Assembly (NCBI GenBank): GCA_043814035.1
Contig: JBDRKJ010000007.1
Span: 124,001-188,000 of the forward strand
DNA length: 64,000 nucleotides
Origin: Peribacter sp043814035
Lineage (GTDB): Bacteria; Patescibacteriota; Gracilibacteria; Peribacterales; Peribacteraceae
Reading direction: 5' to 3'
Shown here in pieces: positions 57,808 through 64,000 of this stretch; the first letter of the stretch is position 1; every line of letters begins with the position of its first letter. The notes below the pieces were generated by a model, which made no database searches, was not told the DNA's origin, and saw only the letters and a program-made list of their open reading frames with translations. The translations under genes were made by a program, and so were the position numbers.

Positions 57808-59208
57808 ATGTCCGCACCCTCAGAAAAACGGCAAGTCACCCTGTGCATCAACGGGATGACCTGTCACAGTTGCGAGCTCCTCCTGGAGCGGAAAATTAAA
57901 TCTGTTCCGGGAGTGACGCACGTCAACGTGCAGCATCGCAAGGGCGTTGCCAAAATCACGGCTTCGGCCGATACACTCCCTTCTTTCGAGCAACTCGAGT
58001 CTGTGATTCGTGAAGCGGGATACAAGGTCATCTCGGAGCAAGAGAACCTCACCATTCGCCAAGACCACAGCATTCAGCATGAACCCGAGCCTTCGCAGCA
58101 GAAGTGGTTCGAAATCGGTGGCGCGCTCATCATCATCTTCGCCATCTACAAGCTCCTAGGTGCATTCGATCTCATCTCCCTCGCACCTTCTACAGCCGGG
58201 ACCCTCACCTTCGGCAGTACGCTCCTTATCGGCATCGTCGCCGGCATGAGCAGCTGTCTTGCCGTCACAGGAGGGCTTCTGCTCGCGATGGCCGCCAAGT
58301 ACAACGAGATTCACGGCGGTTCCACGCCTGGGCAGCGGCTGAAGCCTCTTATGCAGTTCAATATTGGACGTCTCGCTTCGTACTTCATTCTCGGTGGACT
58401 CGTAGGACTCCTCGGGCAATCCATCACACTCTCGACCCAGATGACGGGCTTCATGAGTATAGTTGTGGCACTGGTCATGCTCTACCTTGCCCTCACGATT
58501 CTAAAAATCATTCCGAAGGGGAGCTTTCCGATTCAGCCACCCAAGGCTTTCACGCACTGGATCGCTAATCTTTCGGAGAATGACCATCCAGCAGCCCCCT
58601 TCGCCCTTGGGGCACTCACATTCTTCCTGCCCTGCGGTTTCACCCAGTCACTGCAGCTCGTCGCTCTCGCTTCCGGAAGTTTCTGGGCCGGTGGGCTCAC
58701 GATGTTCATATTCGCCCTCGGCACACTGCCCTCCCTCATCGGCATCAGCTATATCTCCGCCAATGCCAGAGGGGCTTCTTCGCGGCTCTTCCTGCGGTTT
58801 GCCGGAACACTGGTTCTCGTTCTCTCCGTCTTCAATCTCAACAACGGATTTACCCTCGTCGGCATCGACGTACCACAGACCATGGCAGCCGCATTCGGCT
58901 CGAAGAATACCGCAGGTGCCCTCCCATCCGCAGCCGCACAGAACGGCATGCAGGAAGTCTCCATGACCGTCACGGGTCGCGGCTATGAACCAAGCACTCT
59001 TACGATCCGCGCAGGGATTCCCGTACGCTTTCATGTCGATGGCACCGGAGCAGGAGGCTGCACGCGCGGCTTCGTGATCCCCTCGCTCGGTATTAGTAAA
59101 GTTCTCGCCTCAGGAGATAACGTCTTCGAATTCACTCCCCAGAAGCCCGGTCGCATCCCCTTCAGCTGTTCCATGGGCATGGTCCGCGGTTCTTTCACCG
59201 TCATTTGA
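57808..59208 (+). CDS. HMA domain + UreH/DsbD-like membrane domain + cupredoxin fusion, 466 aa
   Basis: Domain 1 (about 8-75) is a heavy-metal-associated fold with GMTCHSCELLLE. Domain 2 (about 108-355) has six or more transmembrane helices of the TauE/SafE-UreH/DsbD type, with MSSCLAVTGGLLLAMAAKYNE and FALGALTFFLPCGFTQSLQ. Domain 3 (about 385-466) is a cupredoxin-like domain with RFHVDGTGAGGCTRGFVIPSLG and FSCSMGMVRG, whose Cys and Met are placed like copper ligands. The likely task is taking copper, or electrons for it, through the membrane and binding it outside. The gene sits in the copper island upstream of csoR and copA. Confidence 0.82.
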   Translation: MSAPSEKRQVTLCINGMTCHSCELLLERKIKSVPGVTHVNVQHRKGVAKITASADTLPSFEQLESVIREAGYKVISEQENLTIRQDHSIQHEPEPSQQKWFEIGGALIIIFAIYKLLGAFDLISLAPSTAGTLTFGSTLLIGIVAGMSSCLAVTGGLLLAMAAKYNEIHGGSTPGQRLKPLMQFNIGRLASYFILGGLVGLLGQSITLSTQMTGFMSIVVALVMLYLALTILKIIPKGSFPIQPPKAFTHWIANLSENDHPAAPFALGALTFFLPCGFTQSLQLVALASGSFWAGGLTMFIFALGTLPSLIGISYISANARGASSRLFLRFAGTLVLVLSVFNLNNGFTLVGIDVPQTMAAAFGSKNTAGALPSAAAQNGMQEVSMTVTGRGYEPSTLTIRAGIPVRFHVDGTGAGGCTRGFVIPSLGISKVLASGDNVFEFTPQKPGRIPFSCSMGMVRGSFTVI

Positions 59209-59248
59209 CAGTCCTACGCTCTTCACCCTATCCCCTACCCCCTTACTC

Positions 59249-60016
59249 ATGACCTCTCTTCAGTGGAAAGAGCCCCACGGCTCCAAGGCCCCACCAACGC
59301 AACGCACTCAGTCGAATTTCTGGTTCGGTGTCTCGATGGTGTTCATTGGCGTTATCGTCGGTTTCTCGGCAGGACGTTTCGCCGGTGGAGGACTCACCTT
59401 CGCTAACGCCGTTCCCGCTCCGGCGGCTCAAGCCCCGACGGCTCCCGCTCCAGCCCCTGCGCCGGATCCCGAGACTGCGATCAATGTCGTCCCTGTCGAC
59501 CTTGAAAAGGATCATATTCGTGGCAGTACGACGGCCGACATTGCCGTGATCGAGTACTCCGACTTCGAGTGTCCGTTCTGTCAGCGTGTGCATCCGACCA
59601 TGAAGCAGCTGCTCGAACAGAATACAGGCAAGATCATGTGGATCTTCCGCCACTATCCTCTGAGCTTTCATCCGAAGGCGGAACCAGCAGCAATCGCCTC
59701 TGAATGCGTGAATGAGCTGGGAGGCAACACGGCATTCTGGAAATTTACGGACGCCGTCTTCGATCAGCAGGCAACCTTTGATCCCGCCACTATCGCGAAA
59801 CAGATCGGTATTAATGCCGATGCTTTTGATCGCTGTGTCAGCAGTGGCAAGTATCAGTCGATCGTCCAGGAGCAGCTCTCACAGGGCTCCGCTTCGGGCA
59901 TCCAGGGCACTCCGGGCACCATCGTTCTGAATCTGAAGACGCAAGAGAACCGCATCGTCTCTGGCGCCCAACCTCTCGCAAACTTCCAAGCTGCAATCGA
60001 TGCACTCCTCCAATAA
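59249..60016 (+). CDS. DsbA-family thiol-disulfide oxidoreductase, membrane anchored
   Basis: A transmembrane anchor (about 27-50) and an Ala/Pro-rich linker precede a DsbA/thioredoxin-like domain with DFECPFCQRVHPTMKQLL (active site CPFC, about 110-113) and the cis-Pro segment GIQGTPGTIVLN (about 218-229). Such proteins make or isomerise disulfides outside the membrane. It could serve the Cys-rich giants at 16-25 kb, or copper proteins beside it. It lies in tandem after the fusion protein, 40 bases apart. Confidence 0.9.
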   Translation: MTSLQWKEPHGSKAPPTQRTQSNFWFGVSMVFIGVIVGFSAGRFAGGGLTFANAVPAPAAQAPTAPAPAPAPDPETAINVVPVDLEKDHIRGSTTADIAVIEYSDFECPFCQRVHPTMKQLLEQNTGKIMWIFRHYPLSFHPKAEPAAIASECVNELGGNTAFWKFTDAVFDQQATFDPATIAKQIGINADAFDRCVSSGKYQSIVQEQLSQGSASGIQGTPGTIVLNLKTQENRIVSGAQPLANFQAAIDALLQ

Positions 60017-60050
60017 TTCCTCTACCCCTCACTCTACCCCTAACCCTATT

Positions 60051-60275
60051 ATGCGTACTCTCGTCCAAATCCCCGGCATACACTGCCAGTTCTGCGCCGT
60101 CCTCATCAGGGACGTCAGTCAGGAATTTCCCTCCATACAGAACATCGACGTCAATGTGGACTTAAAAACAGTCGACCTGCGCCATGACGGCCATTTCGAT
60201 CTCACATCATGGACAGGAGCTGTCGAAGAACTGAATACCTCCTATACAGTCAAACCGCTTTCACAAACACTGTGA
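60051..60275 (+). CDS. Small HMA-like protein, 74 aa
   Basis: MRTLVQIPGIHCQFCAVLIRD opens a ferredoxin-like heavy-metal-binding fold with CxxC in HCQFC (about 11-15). A second strand reads IQNIDVNVDLKTVDLRH and the tail TSYTVKPLS completes the domain. It is a candidate copper chaperone between the membrane proteins and CopA. The ATG at 60051 is chosen; a longer frame starts inside the previous gene. Confidence 0.75.
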   Translation: MRTLVQIPGIHCQFCAVLIRDVSQEFPSIQNIDVNVDLKTVDLRHDGHFDLTSWTGAVEELNTSYTVKPLSQTL

Positions 60276-60286
60276 ATGAGATTCCC

Positions 60287-60324
60287 TCCCGCCCTGCCGC
60301 CGCGGAAACGGTGGGGCGGGATTT
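60287..60324 (+). terminator. Hairpin before csoR
   Basis: TCCCGCCC (60287-60294) pairs with GGGCGGGA (60314-60321), with inner CCG/CGG pairs. Only TTT follows, so termination may be partial. Confidence 0.65.
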
Positions 60325-60327
60325 ACC

Positions 60328-60346
60328 TACCCCCTAGGTTGTGGTA
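60328..60346 (+). promoter_or_regulatory. Probable CsoR operator upstream of csoR
   Basis: TACCCCCTAGGTTGTGGTA has TACC/GGTA arms and shares the core CCCTAGGT with the copA operator. It lies 27 bases before the csoR ATG, consistent with autoregulation. Confidence 0.55.
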
Positions 60347-60373
60347 CCGTGTGGGCATCTTCCTCTCTCACCT

Positions 60374-60646
60374 ATGACCCCACAGAAGCAAAAAGCGCTC
60401 ATCGGATACAAGAAAGCACAGAGCCTTCTCAAGAAAATCATCACAATGGTCGAAGAAGACCGATACTGCATCGATATCATGCAGCAGAACCTGGCTGCCA
60501 TCGGCCTGCTCAAGTCCGCGCACCAGCTCCTCTTTGAAGGGCACTTGAACAGCTGTTTCAAGAGTGCGCTTGATACGAACAGTCCTTCAAAAAAGCAGAA
60601 GATGATCGACGAGATCCTGACCGTGACAAAGATGGCGAATAAGTGA
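60374..60646 (+). CDS. csoR: Copper-sensing repressor CsoR
   Basis: This 90-aa all-helical protein of the CsoR/RcnR family has the Cu(I) triad Cys32, His57 and Cys61 (RYCIDIM and EGHLNSC), with the same 25 and 4 residue spacing as the Mycobacterium CsoR triad. The N-terminus is short and basic. Copper binding releases CsoR from DNA and derepresses export. Operator-like palindromes precede both this gene and copA. The ATG at 60374 is chosen because the upstream codons of the longer frame lie across the operator. Confidence 0.93.
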   Translation: MTPQKQKALIGYKKAQSLLKKIITMVEEDRYCIDIMQQNLAAIGLLKSAHQLLFEGHLNSCFKSALDTNSPSKKQKMIDEILTVTKMANK

Positions 60647-60677
60647 GCAGGGTTGATTTGCACTGAATTTTTCTTCC

Positions 60678-60718
60678 TTGACGCCGAGTACCTATACCTA
60701 TACCCTAGGTATGGGTAT
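60678..60718 (+). promoter_or_regulatory. copA promoter overlapping a CsoR operator
   Basis: TTGACG (60678-60683), 17 bases and TACCCT (60701-60706) form the promoter. ATACCC (60700-60705) and GGGTAT (60713-60718) are inverted repeats around a 7-base spacer and cover the -10 box, as in the known ATACCC...GGGTAT CsoR sites. Confidence 0.78.
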
Positions 60719-60739
60719 TAGCTTTTTCCCCACAGCAGT

Positions 60740-63097
60740 ATGTCCGATTCTCATGATCACACGACAAGCACTCCTGGCAACGGCAAGGTTTCACTGTCGC
60801 TCAAGGGAATGCATTGTGCTTCGTGCGCAGGCCTCATTGAGCGCTCATTGAAGAAGCTCCCTGGCATTCAAAGTGCCAATGTGAACTTTGCCGCAGAGAA
60901 AGCATCCGTACTCTTCGATCCAACCAAAACCTCAACGGAAAAATTGATTCATGCAGTGGAACAAGCCGGCTACCACGCCTCTATTGCCGTGGAGAACGAC
61001 CGCGATGCCGATCGAAAACGTCGTAAAGAAGATGTGCTCGCTGTTCGACGGAGTTTCATCGTGGCCTTTATTTTCAGCGCCCCGCTGCTCCTGCTCATGA
61101 TCGTTCCTTTCTTCCCGCAGAGTGCAGTGAGTGCGCTCCTCGGGCCGTGGATGGGCATCCTCTCGCTTATTTTCGCCACCCCCGTGCAATTCTGGCTGGG
61201 AGCAGGCTTCTATCGTGGTTTTTGGTCCAGCCTGAAGATGAAGACCTTCTCGATGGATAGCCTCATTGCCATCGGCACCTCCACCGCGTACTTCTTCAGC
61301 CTCTTCAACTTCATCATCGCATCATGGGGGCGCCGATCGCTCATCGGCGAGACACCCAACCTCTACTTCGAAGTAGCCGCACTCCTGATCACGTTCGTGT
61401 TGCTCGGTAAATGGCTCGAAGCGCGTGCCAAGGGCCAAACGAGCGAAGCGATTGAAAAACTGATGGGACTGCAGCCCAAAACCGCCCGCGTGCTGCGCGA
61501 CGGCAATGCGACAGATATCCCCATTGAAGAAGTGCAGGTCGGCGACACGATCGTCGTGCGCCCGGGCGAGAAGATTCCCGTGGACGGCATCGTGACCCGT
61601 GGCCTCTCGGCTGTAGACGAATCGATGCTGACCGGCGAGAGTATTCCCATCGAAAAAAAGGAGGGTGATCGTGTATTCGGCGCCACCGTAAACCAGCACG
61701 GCTCCATCGAATTCACCGCAGACAAGATCGGTGCCGAAACCGCTCTCTCACGCATTATTCGCTTCGTCGAAGAAGCTCAGGGCAGCAAGGCACCTATTCA
61801 GAATCTGGCGGACTCCATTGCGCGCTGGTTCGTGCCTGCGGTTATTCTCACGGCGATTCTGACCTTCGTCGTGTGGATGCTCATCGGCCAGACCCTCACC
61901 TTCGCACTGCTCGCCTTCGTCTCAGTGATCGTGATCGCCTGCCCCTGCGCACTCGGTCTCGCCACGCCAACGGCCCTCATGGTCTCGACTGGCCGCGGCG
62001 CTGAACTGGGCGTACTGATTCGCGGTGGTGAGCCGCTCGAAGCAGCCAACGCCATCGATACCGTCATCTTCGACAAGACCGGCACGCTCACCCACGGCAA
62101 GCCCGTGGTGACGGATATCCTGCCCACGGGATCACTCTCGACACAGGAATTACTCGGCATTGCAGCAAGCTTGGAGCAGGTCTCGGAGCACCCGTTGGCC
62201 GAGAGCATCGTGCGCAAGGCAAACGAAGATCAGGTGGAACTCTCATCTGTCGAACATTTTCGTGCAATCCCCGGACACGGAGTTGAGGGAATGATTGCGG
62301 GAACACTCACCTACCTCGGCAACCGCAAGCTGCTTGAACAAATACAGATTCCCACAGCACAGATCGAAGAACAGCTACGTGCACTGGAGGAACAAGGCAA
62401 GACCGCCATGATCCTCGCGCGAAAGGATGGCGTGCTCGGGCTTATCGCCGTCGCCGATACGCTTAAAGAAACTACGCCGCAGGCCATTGCCGCACTGAAA
62501 CACATGGGCCTCACGCCCGTAATGATCACGGGTGACAATACCCGCACGGCGCAAGCCATTGCCAAGCTCGCAGGCATTGAGCGCATTCTCGCCGACGTGC
62601 TGCCAGAGCAGAAAGCTGAGGAAGTGAAACGTCTGCAAGCTGAAGGAAAGCGCGTCGCCATGGTGGGTGACGGCATCAACGACAGTCCGGCCCTTGCGCA
62701 AGCCGATTTGGGAATCGCCATGGGCAGCGGCACTGACATCGCCATGGAAACCGGCGGCATCGTGCTGGTAAAGAACGACCTGCGCGACGTTGCAACGGCG
62801 ATTCACTTAAGTCGCACAACCGTGAGCAAAATCAAGCAGAACCTCTTCTTCGCCTTGTTCTACAACGTTTTGGGCATTCCCATCGCTGCACGCGCCTTTG
62901 CCAGCTTCGGCATCATCCTGCGGCCGGAGCTTGCCGGATTCGCCATGGCCTTAAGCTCTGTCTCGGTTGTGATAAATTCACTCCTGCTCAAAGGATGGCA
63001 GCCGGGAAAGTTAAATCTGCTCTCACGGCTTGCCCCGATCATCATGGTGGCAGGATTTACCGGGCTCTTCCTCGTGTTTGCACGATTGAGTGCGTGA
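60740..63097 (+). CDS. copA: Copper-translocating P1B-type ATPase
   Basis: A complete Cu(I) exporter of 785 aa. It has one N-terminal HMA domain with GMHCASCAG (about 22-30), eight membrane helices, the actuator motif TGES (about 299-302), the membrane metal site CPC in VIACPCALGLATPTAL (about 396-411) and the phosphorylation site DKTGTLTHG (about 440-448). The nucleotide-binding His-Pro in SEHPLAES (about 482-489) and the hinge GDGINDSPAL (about 649-658) follow. Regulation by CsoR is indicated by the operator over its promoter. Confidence 0.97.
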   Translation: MSDSHDHTTSTPGNGKVSLSLKGMHCASCAGLIERSLKKLPGIQSANVNFAAEKASVLFDPTKTSTEKLIHAVEQAGYHASIAVENDRDADRKRRKEDVLAVRRSFIVAFIFSAPLLLLMIVPFFPQSAVSALLGPWMGILSLIFATPVQFWLGAGFYRGFWSSLKMKTFSMDSLIAIGTSTAYFFSLFNFIIASWGRRSLIGETPNLYFEVAALLITFVLLGKWLEARAKGQTSEAIEKLMGLQPKTARVLRDGNATDIPIEEVQVGDTIVVRPGEKIPVDGIVTRGLSAVDESMLTGESIPIEKKEGDRVFGATVNQHGSIEFTADKIGAETALSRIIRFVEEAQGSKAPIQNLADSIARWFVPAVILTAILTFVVWMLIGQTLTFALLAFVSVIVIACPCALGLATPTALMVSTGRGAELGVLIRGGEPLEAANAIDTVIFDKTGTLTHGKPVVTDILPTGSLSTQELLGIAASLEQVSEHPLAESIVRKANEDQVELSSVEHFRAIPGHGVEGMIAGTLTYLGNRKLLEQIQIPTAQIEEQLRALEEQGKTAMILARKDGVLGLIAVADTLKETTPQAIAALKHMGLTPVMITGDNTRTAQAIAKLAGIERILADVLPEQKAEEVKRLQAEGKRVAMVGDGINDSPALAQADLGIAMGSGTDIAMETGGIVLVKNDLRDVATAIHLSRTTVSKIKQNLFFALFYNVLGIPIAARAFASFGIILRPELAGFAMALSSVSVVINSLLLKGWQPGKLNLLSRLAPIIMVAGFTGLFLVFARLSA

Positions 63098-63102
63098 TCC
63101 GG

Positions 63103-63122
63103 CTTTTCCGCAGCAGGAAAAG
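63103..63122 (+). terminator. Hairpin after copA
   Basis: CTTTTCC and GGAAAAG pair around GCAGCA. No T-run follows, so it is a weak terminator candidate. Confidence 0.4.
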
Positions 63123-63209
63123 GACATTCTATGAATAACTTTTTTGTTCAATCCATTGAGTTGCGACGTACATTCCTTAAGAATGCCTGCAACATTTTCC
63201 ACAACAATC

Positions 63210-64000
63210 ATGAATACTCCTGAACACGAACCCGAAGCCGCCGAACATGCTGAGCACCCTGACATGCGTACCATGCTGGACACTGAGCTACAGAATCCGT
63301 TCCACAAGGATCCTGTGGCTTTTCTTGATGGAAATCCCAACGTCGAGCAGAACGCATTTCGCGCTTCCGATACACGCATTCTGCGCACCGCAGGCTCCGG
63401 CATTCTCAAGGATCCCGACCAGTGGGCACAGCAACTGGCAGACTATGTGTGCGCTCTAGAACAGGAGAATGGAAACGGTACACAGATCGAAGTAGAACTG
63501 GAAGCGCATGACACCTGCGGCGCAGGCGGACTCAAACGCCCCGACGAGCAGAACACCGACGATCCGGCCCATGCAGATATCGAAGGTATCGCACAGAAAC
63601 TGCAGGCACTCGGCATCAACGCCACCTGCCCCAAGCAGCGATCACCCATGAACGGTCTTTCGGTGCATAACGCACTAGGCGTTACCATCGACATGACGCA
63701 GGGCAGCAGAATGCAGTGTCCTCCGTTCAACAGCTTTGCCTTGAGCTCGCCCGATGCGGATGCCTTCCCTGTTGAAGCGCTCACGGCCGGCCAGATCTCG
63801 AGCAAGCCCCTCGAGCAACACGGCCACGGCTACGGCAATCTGCTCAGCGAAACAGGAGTCCCGTACACCTACCTCGTATACGTCGATCCCAGCCAGCCAC
63901 AGAGTGCAGCACGCGTGCAGGCGATTCGCGAGAAGGTCGAAGAGCTGCACACGAAAGGCATCAACGTCCGCGTCATCGAGCGGCAGGCACCGAACGTCAC
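63210..64000 (+). CDS. Hypothetical protein with beta-carbonic-anhydrase-like motifs (3' end outside window)
   Basis: The open frame of 263 codons runs off the right edge. The N-terminus is acidic and His-rich (NTPEHEPEAAEHAEHPD). FRASDTRILRTAGSGIL (about 51-67) and VELEAHDTCGAGGL (about 97-110) resemble, in order and spacing, the beta-carbonic anhydrase motifs C-x-D-x-R...RNAG and GHxxCGA. The His and Cys ligands of the second motif are kept, but the first Cys is replaced by Ala (FRASDTR). The remaining sequence has no family I recognise. A role in zinc or carbonate chemistry is possible but unproven. Confidence 0.5.
   Translation, partial: MNTPEHEPEAAEHAEHPDMRTMLDTELQNPFHKDPVAFLDGNPNVEQNAFRASDTRILRTAGSGILKDPDQWAQQLADYVCALEQENGNGTQIEVELEAHDTCGAGGLKRPDEQNTDDPAHADIEGIAQKLQALGINATCPKQRSPMNGLSVHNALGVTIDMTQGSRMQCPPFNSFALSSPDADAFPVEALTAGQISSKPLEQHGHGYGNLLSETGVPYTYLVYVDPSQPQSAARVQAIREKVEELHTKGINVRVIERQAPNV

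Overview
The window looks like chromosomal DNA of a Candidate Phyla Radiation (Patescibacteria) bacterium, most plausibly from the Peregrinibacteria/Peribacteria side. This is inference from gene content and style: very large lineage-specific proteins, Ser-rich and Cys-rich surface proteins, several VirB2-like membrane proteins, a divergent aspartokinase, sparse metabolism and short intergenic regions. The standard code fits, because TGA is used as a stop in many genes. No phage, transposase or CRISPR array is visible.

Layout. 1-3.1 kb: a partial FNR-type reductase, purN, a four-helix-bundle gene and carA. 3.3-14.2 kb: lineage-specific membrane and coiled-coil proteins, including one of 1868 aa, and a lamin-tail surface protein. 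14.6-25.2 kb: rny, then two giant Cys-rich secreted proteins. 25-30 kb: a MutY-like glycosylase, tuf, rpsJ, rnc, nusB, a probable rpmF and a Bax-inhibitor-1 protein. 30-37.5 kb: two pilin-like proteins, glucan phosphorylase, phosphohexomutase, an asparaginase-like protein and gmk. 37.5-39.7 kb: a candidate structured RNA, a methyltransferase, two tRNAs and a family of hairpin repeats. 39.7-50 kb: purE, an uracil-DNA glycosylase, pheS, a VUT-family transporter, pyrE, rsmG, rlmE, an FtsE-like ATPase and purM. 50-57 kb: a LeuA-type synthase, a VIT transporter, a D-hydroxyacid dehydrogenase and an aspartokinase. 57-63.1 kb: a copper-handling island (small Cys proteins, an HMA-membrane-cupredoxin fusion, a DsbA-like protein, an HMA protein, CsoR, CopA).

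The most notable signal is regulatory. Both recognisable amino-acid-biosynthesis genes, the LeuA-type synthase and the aspartokinase, are preceded by a consensus promoter, a short leader ORF starting about 10 nt after the -10 box, and RNA segments that can form two mutually exclusive structures. The first leader holds a Leu codon run and ends at an intrinsic terminator, as in leu operon attenuation. The second holds Lys codon pairs and ends at a hairpin that sequesters the Shine-Dalgarno; a second copy of the same 6-nt motif inside the leader ORF competes for the same partner.

Many other genes have a -10 box exactly 6 nt upstream of the start codon, which implies leaderless mRNAs. Other cross-window patterns are two DNA glycosylases that have both lost iron-sulfur cluster cysteines, and a dispersed hairpin repeat whose stems covary between copies and which has also entered at least one coding region.
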